Assembly: GCF_027409185.1 (NCBI RefSeq)
Contig: NC_084470.1
Coordinates: forward strand, 39,793,001 to 39,857,000
DNA: 64,000 nucleotides
Direction: 5' to 3'
Source: Cynocephalus volans
Taxonomy: Eukaryota > Chordata > Mammalia > Dermoptera > Cynocephalidae
Part shown: one piece after another, positions 33,340 through 45,482 of the stretch
How the letters are laid out: each line of letters starts with the position of its first letter
Numbering within the stretch: the first letter of the stretch is position 1
Notes under the pieces: model-generated
What the model was told of the DNA's origin: nothing
Seen by the model: the letters and a program-made list of their open reading frames with translations, nothing else
Databases searched by the model: none
Position numbers and translations under genes: made by a program

Positions 33340-33960
33340 TGATCAAGGAAGACTTAACAGGGCAAGTGGGCTTCTAAATTGAGCTTTGAAAGGCTTGGTA
33401 GGGATTAGGAGGGCTGGGAGATTTTGGCCCTTTCCATTTCTAAAATAAAGAAGCCACCTCAGCTGGCTGGTGCTGGCATCATTGCTCAGCAGTCAGGGGG
33501 CTTGGAAACATGCCCACCCTGACTGCTAAAGACTTCTCCATCTGTCCTGCTTCAGCCCCGGGGAGCATGTGAAGGAAAGACAGACTCACTATTAAACAGG
33601 GCTTCCTGAGAACACAGATGGGTGTGCATGTGTGACTCTCAGGCAGACCCTGGCCAAGAAAAGGCAAGGAGGCCCAGCCTCCAGGAGCTCTCATTCCAAA
33701 AACATTCTTTGCTTGTGGAAACCAAGTAAATGCCAAAGGACTCATGGGGTGATTGCCTGACGGCTCCTGGGGCTGCATCTCATAACAGGTCTTACTCTCT
33801 CTGGTACAGAAAACATCACAGTACTGCCCATCTTCCCTACTATGTTAAATGTTCTCATACTCAAGAACCACATCTTAGCCACCTTAATTCCTCCTGCAGA
33901 ACCTACCACCCAGCGTAACTCTAGGTGTTGTTTGCTGAATGACTAAATGAACAAATAGTG
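33340..33960. repeat. L2 LINE scraps
   Basis: 33,345-33,415 antisense L2 ('aggaagacttaacagggcaag...tgagctttgaaagg'). 33,890-33,960 a sense L2 end ('tgtttgctgaatgactaaatgaac'). Between them no family is recognised. Confidence 0.4.
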
Positions 33961-33974
33961 CTAAAAGATACTTC

Positions 33975-34570
33975 TCCTAATTTGGATTCCCCCAGAAGCA
34001 CACCCTGAAACAAGAAATCCAGTGCAAGTAGTTTATTTGGGAAGTGATCTCAGAGACACCAGTAGGGGAGAGAGGAAGTGAGATGTGGACAAGGAAGGAA
34101 GGCAGCCAATACAAGGGTGTGTTATTAAGCAAATCTTCTCCATGGGCATCTGGAGCCTAATCTCCCAGGGAAACTTTGGGAAATAGCAAAACATGTCCTC
34201 AGAATGATCCCATCCCAGGGTGAGGTGGCTGAGATATTTATATGCCAAATCCTGAGAGTCATTGGTTGAGGTCTGCTCCTGGGAGTATAATAATTTCCCA
34301 GCCCTTCAAACCTGCCACAAACAGGAGGACTGGGTGGCCTTCTACAGTTCCAGAAAAATCCTTCAGACTCCAAGATGCAGATGCTGGAAGGTGGAAGTTG
34401 GCCAGAGTACACTGACATGGAAAGTCTGAGGGCTATGGGCGAGACACACACAGCATTTGTTGTACCATCTTCCAGGAAAAAAATGTCCACCCTGAATCCC
34501 CTCTATAGCTTTGTGACAAGTAGTTTTTCCCACCCCCAACCTGCACCTGAAGTGAGAGGAAACAGCACAT
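33975..34570. repeat. Ancient mammalian repeat, family not assigned
   Basis: 'gattcccccagaagcacaccctgaaacaag', 'gtgcaagtagtttatttgggaagtgatctcag' and 'tgtgttattaagcaaatc' form a recurring mammalian repeat pattern. The 121-codon minus frame 34,125-34,490 lies within it and is not a gene. Confidence 0.4.
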
Positions 34571-35365
34571 TTCAGGGCAGGTGATTTCATTGTTGGCAAC
34601 TTCAAGTGCTTTCCCATTTATCCTAAAATCTCCCTGTCTCTAAATTCCCCAATGGCTGCTAGTTCAACCCACTGGAGCTACTCTAAATACCTAATGCCTA
34701 ATCCATGTGTCAGCCTTCCATTATCTGAAACAGATGCAATAGTCTCTTTGCACACACATGGTCCTCTCTCTTTTAAACACCTCCCATTCTTTCAACATAT
34801 CCCTCACATGATGTAGTTTTGAGTTCCCGGCCATCCCTCACACTCCTGACTAAGCAAAAAAAGAAAAAAAAAAAAAAAGAAAAAAAAGTATCTATGAAGG
34901 ACTAGGGACTAAGTTACTTTTAAACACTGGTACCCCTTCAACCCATATTCTTTAAATCTGTGGTGACCACATAGTGAGAGAAGAGGCTAGGGCTTCCCAA
35001 GGGGGCCAGATGAAGGATGAAGATTGCTAACAGTGCTCGGTCTATGCCCCTCCCCCAGCCCCCACTGTCCAGCTCTGGTGACAAACTTGCACACACCTGT
35101 GACAAAGAGAAAGCACTATAAGTAACTGTTGCACTTTTGCCTAAAGGCAGGTAAGGTATTTGGGTTCTCATTTCATTCCCCTCCACCCCAAACTGTTCAT
35201 GAATCTATTCCTCCCAACTACCTGTAGCACTTTTCCTGCATGGGGGAGATGCAGTTTTCTTCTTGTTACGTTTCTAGTACTGCCTTATTGAGTCCCCCAC
35301 CACCCACCCAGTAGATTACTTTCTCTCTCAACAGTTGCTTAGTGTTCCTGACAACGTTTATATAC
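34571..35365. other. Unassigned sequence with A-rich run
   Basis: An A-rich low-complexity tract spans 34,855-34,887. Nothing else recognised. Confidence 0.4.
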
Positions 35366-35369
35366 TCTA

Positions 35370-35512
35370 TGTAATCCTCACTGCACCCCTTGGAGGAAAG
35401 GATCGTTCTAGTTATATTACAGAAGAGGACACTGAGGCTCAAAAAAGTTAAGATATTTCCCAAGCCTATACAAGGCTAGGAATGGAAACTAGCCTGCCTG
35501 ACTCTGAGCTAC
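35370..35512 (-). repeat. MIR SINE, antisense
   Basis: 'gtaatcctcactgcacccc', 'acagaagaggacactgaggctcaaaaaagttaag' and 'ggaaactagcctgcctgactctgagct' match reversed MIR. Confidence 0.7.
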
Positions 35513-35544
35513 CTTTGTTGTTTTTTTCCCTTGTCAAGCTTCAT

Positions 35545-35945
35545 TCCTCTTTCTTCTGGTAATAGTGCCCACATTTATTTTTTTGGAAACCATTTCTCCC
35601 CCCTCAATCTTTGTTGTTTACTTGAAGATGTCTCTACCCATTTGCAGAGAAGATCACTAGATTGGGCACAAGCCAATCTCTATATGTTCTCCCCTTGCCA
35701 GTTATTGGTTCAAAGATGAGCATATAACCAGAGTCAGGCCCATATTTCAATAGGATGAAAGAAAGCAAGAAGCTCCTCTTTCTACTGGGACTGGTAGTTG
35801 TAAAGGATGATGTATGCCTGAATCCACCAGGAATCACTGTGTAGAACCTAATAATGGAGCTATCAAAGAGGACAACTGAGATGAGGAGGAGGAGAGAGGG
35901 TGAGCCTGGATGACAACACTCAAGTCCCCAGATCCAGCAGAAACG
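35545..35945 (+). mobile_element. LTR-like decayed repeat
   Basis: 'gattgggcacaagccaatc...agttattggttcaaagatgagcatataacc' and 'gcaagaagctcctctttctactgggactg' resemble old MaLR/ERVL LTR bodies. Weak call. Confidence 0.35.
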
Positions 35946-36159
35946 AAACCTATTTATCTCTGGATTTCTTGTCTATAGGATCAATAAGTCAAAATCAATC
36001 TCTTTCCACCTCCCACTCTCCCAGCAAGTTTGAGTTGGGATTTCTTATTTGCAATGAAACAACCAAATGAATCCTAATAATTTAGTATTCCTCTCCCCAA
36101 GCTCTATCCACAATACTACGCAGCCTACATTTTGGTGTAGATACACACATCTATACATC

Positions 36160-36545
36160 CACAATCATTAATTTTTGTGGAGCACTTTGTAAAGCACTTT
36201 AGACCTATTTCCTCTCTCAACTCTTTGAGAGAAGCCAGAGAGATATTAAATTGCTGTAGCCATTTTTATAAATAAGGAAACAGATGTAGAGAGTCTAAAT
36301 GACTTCTCTAAGATCGCACAGCTAGTCAGGGGGTGGCAGACTTTGTATAAGGATCTGATCTCCAGGGTCTTAGGCCAATGTTCTTTCCATGGTATCTTGC
36401 TGGATTCCTGGGTTCATAACTCATCTGGATCAACAAGCTGTGTGATCTTCCAAATCAGTTCACCTCTCTGGACTTTAATTTCCATCTATAAAATAAGGGA
36501 GTTGGTAACTATGATTTCTAAGGGCCCTTCCAAAACTTGCATTCT
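36160..36545. repeat. Two MIR SINEs, head to head
   Basis: 36,160-36,350 is antisense MIR ('gagcactttgtaaagcactttagacc', 'aaggaaacagatgtagagag', 'gatcgcacagctagtcag'). 36,415-36,545 is sense MIR ('caacaagctgtgtgatcttcc', 'ctctctggactttaatttccatctataaaataaggg'). Confidence 0.7.
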
Positions 36546-36918
36546 GGTGGCCTACGATTTCACTTTGTAATGATGCCTAGGACTTGTCAGGTTGACTGTA
36601 AGTCAAAGACCTGGCTGAGAGAAAATCCCATCAGTCAGAGACTCTGCTCAGCACAAACACACTCACGCACACACCTGTCTGACGTCATTAATGTTTCCCG
36701 TGTTTCTGTTCTGAGAAGGAGCAAACATTGGTAACAACCTGAGAGTAATAAAATAATTGTGTAGCTGCCCTGTACCCCATCTGCTCTATTCCTGTTTAGA
36801 AAAAAAGGGTCATGCACTATAATCTTTTAGTCTTTCAGTCCTCAAACAAATGAAATAAAGCAGTCTTCATGTTGTTGCATTTCCCCTGACAATAAGGGAA
36901 TGTGCTGTGCACCAGCGC

Positions 36919-36929
36919 TGAGTCACGTG
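36919..36929. promoter_or_regulatory. AP-1 site fused to an E-box
   Basis: TGAGTCACGTG combines an AP-1 heptamer TGAGTCA (36,919-36,925) with an overlapping CACGTG E-box (36,924-36,929). Both are consensus sites. No promoter or gene is visible beside them, so function is speculative. Confidence 0.35.
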
Positions 36930-37790
36930 TAGGGCTCTGTATGGGGGTACGGGGGTGGGGGAACTAAAAAGCCTGCCTCCCCAGCTCTTAGGTGTGGAAA
37001 CAAGGTCCAGACACAGCTCCAGGGCCACTCATGTGCTCTCCCAGCTGAGGCCAATGGCTTCTCAAGGCCTCAAAGAGGAAAGCAGTGTGACCACACACTG
37101 ATGCATTAGTGAGAATTTAAAACCCACTCAGAGCCCTTGCTCATTGTGGGCACCTCCATGTTGTTCTTTACTTTTCAGATGCTCTTAATCATTTTTGGAC
37201 TTTTTTCTTCCTGGTTGCTGCTTTAAAGGATTTCTAAAAGAAATGGGGGCACCAAGAGTATATGCCTTTGTTTTAAAATATATGGTGAGGACAGCATATC
37301 AGGAGACAATTGCCATCAGAGAGAGTATGTTACTCACAGTTTCCAAGAGGAGGGGGCATGCCATGCCTTGCAGGACTACACGGGAAAGCACAAGGGTCAG
37401 GCAGGAGGCAGAGGGAATAAGGGGGAGATGTGAACAAGAGCCTTGACTGTGATTTCCATGGGAAGGAATGGGTGAGGCAGAAGAAGCAAGTTTAGGGTTG
37501 GCTAGTTTGAAGAATTTCAGTGGCTCTGAAGCACAGGGGCTGTCTCTACTTGCCTGGTGTCTGGCTCTAGGGTGATGGGGGCAGGAGGATGGAGCCCTGA
37601 GTGTGAAAGCCAAATAAAGGAGGTGGTTGGGGTATGGGTTCTGGATTGATTGGTTTGCATGTGAAAGGTGTGCTTGTAGGTGAGTCATTTACTATTTCTA
37701 GGAATTGGCTAGCCCGGGGAGAGAGGCAGTCTCTCAGGGTCAGCAAGGCCCCAGATGTCAAAGCATCAGAAACACAAGGTCAATACAACC
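36930..37790. other. Unassigned sequence
   Basis: No repeat recognised. Frames 37,195-37,446 (+) and 37,299-37,688 (-) overlap on opposite strands and show no domain. Confidence 0.35.
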
Positions 37791-37792
37791 CT

Positions 37793-38170
37793 CAACAAAA
37801 CACCACAGACTATGTGGCTTAAACAACCATGAGAAGTTTATTTTCTCATAGTTCTGGAAGCTTGGAGTCCAAAATCAAGTTGTTGGCAGGACTGATTTCA
37901 TTCTGAGGCCTCTCCTCTTGACTTGCAGATGGCCTCCTCCTTGCTGTGTTCTCATATGGCTTTTTCTCTGTGCACACATTCCTGGTGTCTCTTTGTGTGT
38001 CCAAATTTCCTACTCTAATAAGGACACCAGTCAGATTGGATTAGGGTCCACTCTAACAGCCTCATTTTAACTTAATCGCCTCTTTAAAGGCCCTGTCTCC
38101 AAATATAGTCACATTCTGAGGTACTGGGAATCAGGGCTTCAACATATGACTTTTGGGGAGATACCTCATG
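37793..38170 (-). mobile_element. MLT1-type MaLR LTR, antisense
   Basis: 'caacaaaacaccacagactatgtggctt', 'ttattttctcatagttctgg', 'aggacaccagtcagattggattaggg', 'tagtcacattctgaggtactggg' and 'cttcaacatatgacttttgggg' follow the reversed MaLR consensus from end to end. Confidence 0.8.
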
Positions 38171-39770
38171 GATCACCAGAGAATAAAAGCATGGATTCAG
38201 GAGAGAGCAGGAGACACAGTGAGGACTATGAGCTAGTAAAATTTGGATAGTATGTAACTATAACCTCTTTTATATCTGCCAAATTTGGGAGCCTTGACCG
38301 ATATGGAGTACGGAGATATTTGTTTGTGTGAAAGATTATTAATAAATCCTTTCTGAATCAGGATTTCATCTGCAAACAGCCCCTCCCCCTTCCCCCAAAA
38401 CCAGTGCCCACAACCCCAGGGAGGTCAAGTCCCCTTCAAAAAGCACAACAATCCCATTTACTTGCATTTACAGTTCATGTCCTGACAATGCAGAATCCTC
38501 TCTTTGACAATACGGTTCATTCAAACCGTGCAGGGAAAGATAGGGTCAACAGACTGGAGTGTCTGAAAGAAAGTACATGATGTCCAGGTTTTAAAGTGCA
38601 ATGGGCCAACAAATTAGTCATTCACTTCTTTCACCTGTGCCCCACTCAGGAGAGTCTGGTACCTTCTCCAGCACATACACACAAACCCCTTTACTACTCA
38701 CGCCCTCAACATCCACTGTTGTACCTAGCCCAATTTCTCCCTCACTAACTACCATGCAAGACTCTAGAGAACTCCTTTTATGCCCTCTACTCTCTGCTTA
38801 AAGAGGTGCCTGAAAAAGCTGGCAGAAGCCAGGCTGCTTGTCTCTCTCCTCCTCTCCATGCCTCCTCCTTCTCACAGGAAGTATGAAAGCCTTATTACTA
38901 ATAGACTCTCCCCACCTTAAAAAAACATAAAGAGATCATGGGATATGCCAGGAACGCTGGCCCCAGCTCTTCCTAAGAAGTTAAGGGTCCAGATTTGTTG
39001 ACAACCATCATGTTTCCAGGAGTATGAGAATTAACCAAGCTACAGGACTGTTGAGGCAGATTTAGACAAAGTCCTCTGAAAGCCTGTATCAGTCAGAGCT
39101 GTTGATTGCAGGCAAAAAAGAAAAAAAAGAAAATCAACTATGCATAACTTAGCAAAAAGAGGATTTCCTGGAAAGGTGTCAGAAGATGGTTTACAGAATC
39201 AACCAGGACTACAGTGAGGAGGTAGAGAAACCATGGAAACAGGTAGGAAATGAGGAGGCTTCAGAAATTATTGCAGGAACAATATGGCTAGGGTTCTCAT
39301 TATCTGACTGAATGTTAACCCACTGCTGGATGTAACCACAAAACATGGCCACCAGCAGACACTGCTGAAACTGTGCAAACACCAGCGGTCCCTGTACTTT
39401 TGCATTATACTCTATCAATTCAAAGTGCCAAGAGGGACCATCTGATCGACTGGTAAAATCTAGTTCCCTTGCATGATTCCCTACTGCTATGGGCAGGAGA
39501 AAGGGAGGATATCTCACCATCCCTCTCCCCTTAGTCTTAGGAAGTTGGGTGGAGCTGTGTCCCATAATAGTAGGCATATTGGTGGATTTCTCCAAAATAA
39601 GAAGGGAGGTTGAATGTTGGAAATGGAAAAAAAAAAAAAAAAAAAAAAAAAGTCACCACGGCTGTGATTGTAGCTGTGGAATTTGAAAGCTACGTCAGTA
39701 AAAAGAATATTGTATCCAGGAGTCTATATGTACAACAGCTCTTGTTTGGTGAGGCAGAGATTGCTAAATA
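38171..39770. other. Unassigned sequence
   Basis: Contains a poly(A) run at about 39,628-39,651. The 39,070-39,290 stretch ('gtatcagtcagagctgttgattgcagg...') looks like an old transposon scrap but I cannot name it. Confidence 0.35.
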
Positions 39771-39779
39771 ATCCACCAA

Positions 39780-40105
39780 AAATTTGTGCTCTTCTTTTCA
39801 AAGTATGGAGTTGTCGAAGGGAACTGGCTTCCAAGTGAGAGACCACATTTCCCAGCACTCTTTACAGTGAGATGCAGCCAAGTGACTGGGTTAAAGCAAA
39901 TGGAATGTACAAGTAATACACTCCCACTTCCAGGCTTAGCTTACAAAAAATTTCCATGTCGTGCTCCTCCGTGCTATTTTCTTCTCTGGCTGTCTAGAAT
40001 GGTGATGATGTTCAAGGTGACACTAGAAGCTATCATGTTAAAGATGGCAGAAACTGTGACTGGCAGAGACTGTGACAGCTTGGCCTCTAAATGACTACAA
40101 GGAGA
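39780..40105 (+). mobile_element. MaLR/ERVL-like LTR fragment
   Basis: 'gagatgcagccaagtgactgggtt', 'aatggaatgtacaagtaatacactcccacttccaggcttagc', 'gtgctcctccgtgctattttc' are LTR-body phrases also found in the 10.0-kb element. Confidence 0.45.
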
Positions 40106-40254
40106 AAGGTCCCTTACCTACCTACTCACCTGCCCAGTGATCTTACCTGAGCAAGAAATAATTTTTGTTTGGGTATGGGCATTTTTAGGTCCATTTGTTA
40201 CCGATACACTTAGGTTGCTTTTTGTTTTGTTTTGTGTTTTGTTTTGAGTAGAGC

Positions 40255-40630
40255 ATAGTAGAATGAATACAGGCTTTAAAATGATGTAGACCTGGGTTCA
40301 TATCTGTGCTCCACTACTTATTTCCTGTGTGCCCTTTCTTAGTCTCTGTTTTGGAAAATGAAATTAATATCTACCACAAAGGGTAGATATAAGGATTAAA
40401 TGAAATAATGAATGGTAAATACCTTGTATGGTGTTTGGCACACAGATGGTGCTTAATGTGTGGTAGGCTGCTGGCATAGTGTGATTTATATGGTGGGAAG
40501 ACGGGTATAAACTGGGAATTAGAAGACCAGGGTTCTCGTTTAGCACTGCTACTCCTTGTGTAACCTTGCGGAAATCCCTTTAGCTCTCGGAACCTTCCTC
40601 TTCTTGTCTATAAAGCAATGCAGTTAGATA
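40255..40630 (+). repeat. Two MIR SINEs in tandem
   Basis: 40,255-40,465 is a near-complete MIR ('gacctgggttcatatctgtgctccactac...' to 'gtttggcacacagatggtgcttaatg'). 40,505-40,630 is a second, decayed sense MIR ('agaccagggttctcgtttagcactgctac'). Confidence 0.75.
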
Positions 40631-41374
40631 ACAACTGAAATTTCCACACCGTTTCCTGTGGAAAATCTTGGCTCTGCTAAATTCCTCAGGAAAGCCTCTA
40701 GGAAGGGGCTGAAACAAGCCAAGCAGACTCTGATCCCTGCCTCCATTCCAAACAGAGAAGCTCCCATTTGGTTTTTTTGACATGTTGGACTTCCAGAAGA
40801 CAGTTTGTTTAAAGAAAAGGTATTGCTGCTCTTAAAAAAAAAATTAATTAGTGTACTCCAAGTTCTAAAATTATTCCCCACTCTAAGACCCTGTAAAGGT
40901 CTGAGCAATGATGGGTTAGTCCCTCAAGTCATCTTGGGAAAGACTTTGTCTCTCCTCCCCCACCTGACCAATTCGCAAGGGGCCAAGGGTAACCTGCAAT
41001 TTCCAAGACTGCCCACCCAAGCGTAAAAGTACTCAGGTGGGGTGGAATCATGACTATGAATAAGAACTAGAAATGCAACCAACAGGTACAGTCCCTGGCA
41101 CTGGGACATAAGGAAAGGGCAGGCACATACTGTTCCAGTTGGAAAATGCTTAAATCAATAACTGGGCAGCTCTTTGTATCCAGTAAATGAGGGAAAAGCA
41201 AGCAGTCAGGCTAACAGGCTTACAGAGCTGCCACTGAGGGGAAAGTAGCTGGCTCCCAGTCAGGGCCTCAGCATTCCAGTGTGGCTTGCTGCCATAGGAT
41301 GTGTAGCCTTACAACACACAAATGTCACAGAAAGGGAGCTTGGCCAAAGGCTACATATTTTGCAAGCATCATGA
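40631..41374. other. Unassigned sequence
   Basis: Nothing recognised. Confidence 0.4.
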
Positions 41375-42180
41375 CTTTTAAGTTACTCAGTCCACGAATA
41401 CTTATGCTAAATGTGCCAGACACTGTTTTAGGTGCTGGGGATATAGACAAATCCTTACATTCTACATTCCAGTCTGGGGTCAGACATAAATCAATAAGCA
41501 AATAATTACATGTCAGTGATAGCTGCTAAATAAAGGGGACACAAAATAAAAGGGGGTGCCTTTTAGAGTTTCTTCTAGATGGGTTTTGGTGAGAGGTTGG
41601 GGGCTGGCTGGTTAGCTCAGTTTGTTAGAGTGCAGCCACCAAGATCAAGGGTTCAGATCCCTGTACTGGCCAACCCCGTAACTCCCACCCCTCCAAAAAA
41701 AAAATGAGTTTGATACTCATGCAGAGACATGAAGGAAGTAGTGGATGAGCTGTCCAGGCAGAGGGGTGAGTAAGCGTGAAAGACCCAAAGACGAAGGAGC
41801 AAGGGGAACAGAGTGTCTGGAGTGGAGTGACCCAGGGAGGAGTGACAGGAGCTAAGACTTGGGAATCAACAAGGGGTTATGTCATCTGGAGTCGAATAGA
41901 CCATTGTAAAGAATTCAGAATTTATTCTGAGTAGGATGGGAAGCCATTGCAGGATTGTGACCAGAGGACTAATTAACTTTTAAAAGGATCGCCCTAGCTG
42001 ATGAGTTAACTGGATAAGGGCACTGGTAGAAGGAGGGTGACCAGGTAGAAGGCTAATGTAATAATTTAGGCAAGTGATGGTGATGGTTCAAGCTATAGCA
42101 GCAGCAGCAGAGGTAATAAGTGGTCAGATTCTGGATGTATGTGGAAAATAGAGCCAACCAGCTCAGCTGGAAAACCAGGA
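41375..42180 (-). repeat. L2 LINE, antisense, split by a SINE
   Basis: Runs from the reversed L2 3' end ('cgaatacttatgctaaatgtgccagacactgttttaggtgctggggatat') through 'gaatttattctgagtaggatgggaagccattgcagg' to 'ttaaaaggatcgccctagctg' and 'ggtcagattctggatgtatgtgg'. The SINE at 41,600-41,704 interrupts it. Confidence 0.85.
41600..41704 (+). mobile_element. tRNA-Ile-type SINE
   Basis: The best-preserved copy here: 'ggctggctggttagctcag' A-box region, 'aagatcaagggttcagatccctgtactggcc' B-box region, then a C-rich linker and A10 tail. Inserted in L2. Confidence 0.9.
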
Positions 42181-45100
42181 TGTTGCTAATACTGTTGATT
42201 TTACTTCATGCTCTTTCTCTATTCTATCCCTTTCCTCCTCCCAGGAGAGGGGGTTTCCTCTTGAGCAAAGGGGGTGGGGGAGGCAAAGCAAAGAAATAGA
42301 TAAAAGGGTTTGACCTAAAGGGAGCTTTAAGACATAAATGCAGCAGAAAAATAAAAATAGAAGAGGCAAGAAATGAACATGAACAAGAGAAAAAAGAATG
42401 AGAAAGATAGAAATGCTATCCATCCTTCCAGCTTTCTCATCTGAACATGAAAGTGAAAGGAGGGGTTGATTTCCTCTACCAGCAAAAGCCCTCATGAAAA
42501 ACACTGGTAATTGTTTGTTTTCAATGGACATATGCACAAAGCTAGACTGAAGAAGGAGAAAAGATTTTCTGTAAAGAAAAATGAAGACCAGTACTAAAAG
42601 GGAGCAGCAGGCTCAGAAATCTAAATTCAATTGATCATCGATTCTAATAAAGCCCAAGTCTCCCTGCACAGTAATGGGTGCTGGCCCAGAATGTTGTTTC
42701 CCCTCTAATCTTCCAAAAGAGAGAAATCTGATTTCCATATGAAGAGAAATTCACCATCTCTCGTGGGTCCTCCTCTGCAACCACAATGCAGGGTTTTCTA
42801 AAGTGATGTTTCATTCACTGTAGGATATGACGTAGGAGACATCTTCATTTCCAATGCATGGCTTGAGGGAAGCTGTCAAATCTCCATGATATTACTGAAC
42901 CTTAAAAGAGACTTTTTGGGAGTTTTTTCTGTATCAGTGTTTGTGCTCTCATGTTTTTCACTTGGAAGATCATGAAATTTCACAGGAACATACAGAGGTT
43001 CAGTCAACGAACTATTCATAGTTATATCTGTTGTGCAGACAGCAAAGTAACCTTCAGCATCTCCAAAAAAAGCACTATGCTTTCCTTGAAATCCTCTTGT
43101 ACACTGTTGCCTACAGAGCTTTCAAATAATAAAGCCCAAAAAGCACAGAGCAAACATAGATGTTTTGCCGAGGTGCTGAAGAATGGTTTGTACTGAGTAA
43201 AAACGTATGTGTAAACATGGTGTTTTGATGTATGTATACATTTTGAAATGATTACCACAAACGACAGGTTGGTTTTTCCTTTTACCTTGCTTGGATATGG
43301 ATTGGTAAGTTATAATTGAATCAGATACTTCTTTGTCCTAAATTTTCTTACTGAAGTGAGTTCAAAAGAAGCCACCCATCTCACATCCACAAGTAGGAGA
43401 ATACCAATCCCAAGAGCCACTTGTCTGCACTGAGTGAAACCACCATTCTGGGAATTCATTCAGTTCATGATAAACACACACACCATCTGCAGCCTTGTTT
43501 TAACGGTCTTTCTGAGATCTTCAAGAGCAATGCTTGAAAACTTGGCAGATCTCAGTCTAAAAGGAGGTGATGAACGTAGGGCACAGTTATGGAGGCTGGG
43601 AAGTTCACAATCCAGTGGGCGCATCTGCTGTGGGCCTTCTGGGTGGGAATTCTCTAGAGTCCCTTGGTGATGTAGACAATCACGTGGCAAGAATGGCAAG
43701 AGACTGAAGTAATGTTTCATGAAGTCACAGTACCCTTGAGGGTAACCAGAAGTCACTATTTTCAGGAGAGGGAAGAAAAAGGCAACTGGAAGACACAACT
43801 TCCACTGGAGAATATAATTATATCCCCTTGCCCATGTGTCTGAAAATATTTCCTGGCCACTGCAGCTTTGTGATACTGTCAGTGAAGGAAATGTTGGCCA
43901 TAAATCTTGATGAAAGATTACAGGAGTCATTTCCGCCTTGAAGAACTGCAATGTGTTCAAGTGTTTAACATAATCTTAAAATGCAGTAGAAACCTTCCTT
44001 TAATCTAATCTTTAGCCTTCAGCTGTCAGCACTGATGCATTAAGTTGGTAAATGGCAGAAGGAAGAAATAAAGCAGTGGTTGTGCAGAGACCAAAGACAC
44101 TTTCGTTTCCCTTTGAGCTTGGTTTAGACAACAGTTCCAAAAAGTCACATAGCAGTCTGTTTGTGTGAAATTCTGCCAGAAGGAATTAAGCAGAAAAAGA
44201 GTATTTTTTCTTCAGAACTTGCAAATTTCCACCTGGGACATTTTGCCTAACAGATCCACTTCTCTACTACGAACATGTGATTTATTTATGAAATGCCTCA
44301 GCAAATGAAAACCAAAGAAAAAAAAAGAAAAAAGAAAAAGAAAAAAAGGTGGGGCAGGGCAAATCTAACATTATCAAGCTTTAATCGCCCTCAAAGTTCT
44401 CTGCACTTTCTCTCTCTTTGTTCCTTATTCTTCCTATATCCTTCCACTGTCCTGTCCCACAAACTCCCAAATTAATAAGTTACAGAGGCGTTTTGATGTT
44501 ATGCCATATGAAAGTTGATGAAATCACCTTCTGTAAGACCCAGACAAAATACGGCCAGGAAGGGCAGGAAGGAGGGGACTCATTCTTGCTTGTCTAAGAA
44601 CTGTTTCCAAGGACCTTCTAAAAACCCATCAGAAATCCCTTTATGTCTTTCATGTCCTTCACACACCTCCTACTTTGCATATATGCACATGTTTCTGTTT
44701 CAAAGTTGTCATTATATGTTCTTTAGAACTGCACTAATTCAGATAAGATGTTTCTAAAAGAAACTGCCCAGGGACAGCATTTCAGTCAATGAACTGTCCA
44801 CAAATCTGACTTTGAGCCTTTGGAACCAAAGAACTCTGTCTCCAAGCAGCTTACATGACCTCTTCCCTTTTTGCCAAGAAGAGCTTTCTCTACCCTCCCT
44901 CACTGAGCACATTTGTGGCTTGCCATGGTGTACATTCCATATTATAATCCTATTTTCTATTCCCCAATAAACCCAACATGTTTGGAGATGTTTTTCTCTA
45001 ATGTATTTTTTCTAGGTTAACAGCCATAAAAGATAATCACTACAACACATATGTTTCCAGGTCTGCTTTCACCTTCCACCAAAACTTAGTTTCAACGAGA

Positions 45101-45373
45101 GTTCTTTTCTAGCCTGAAATCTTGCTTTACATTTTCTTGTTTTCCCCTCCCCAGAAGAACAGGATGTTAATGGCCCATAGTCTACCAGGGAAAGTTTTTA
45201 CCTAGGCTGAGGAATGGGTTTTTGAAGGAAGACTGATAGCCTCCACTAGGGCCTGAAAATAAAGACAGTGGGGCCCCCTCTACTGTGCCAACCATGGTGT
45301 GTCCCACACTCGCTCCTTTTTCTCTCACACACACATGCACTTGTGCACACATCCCTTGTCTTCTGAGTGAAAG
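42181..45373. other. Unassigned, mostly single-copy-looking sequence
   Basis: Over 3 kb with no repeat I can name. The 166-codon minus frame at 43,460-43,960, the longest minus-strand frame in the window, has no recognisable motif and no spliced context. Confidence 0.35.
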
Positions 45374-45383
45374 TCTCTCTCTT

Positions 45384-45478
<95 letters not shown>
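45374..45478. repeat. (CT)n(CA)n compound microsatellite
   Basis: About 44 bp of CT with two interruptions runs directly into about 61 bp of CA. The frames called here on both strands are artefacts of it. Confidence 0.95.

Positions 45479-45482
<4 letters not shown>

Noticed and set aside
39628-39651. Poly(A) run as the tail of a retrocopy
   Set aside because: No recognisable transcript upstream, no AATAAA at the right distance and no target duplication seen.
43460-43960. 166-codon minus-strand open frame, among the longest here
   Set aside because: No recognisable domain, no splice or promoter context, and composition like translated noncoding DNA.
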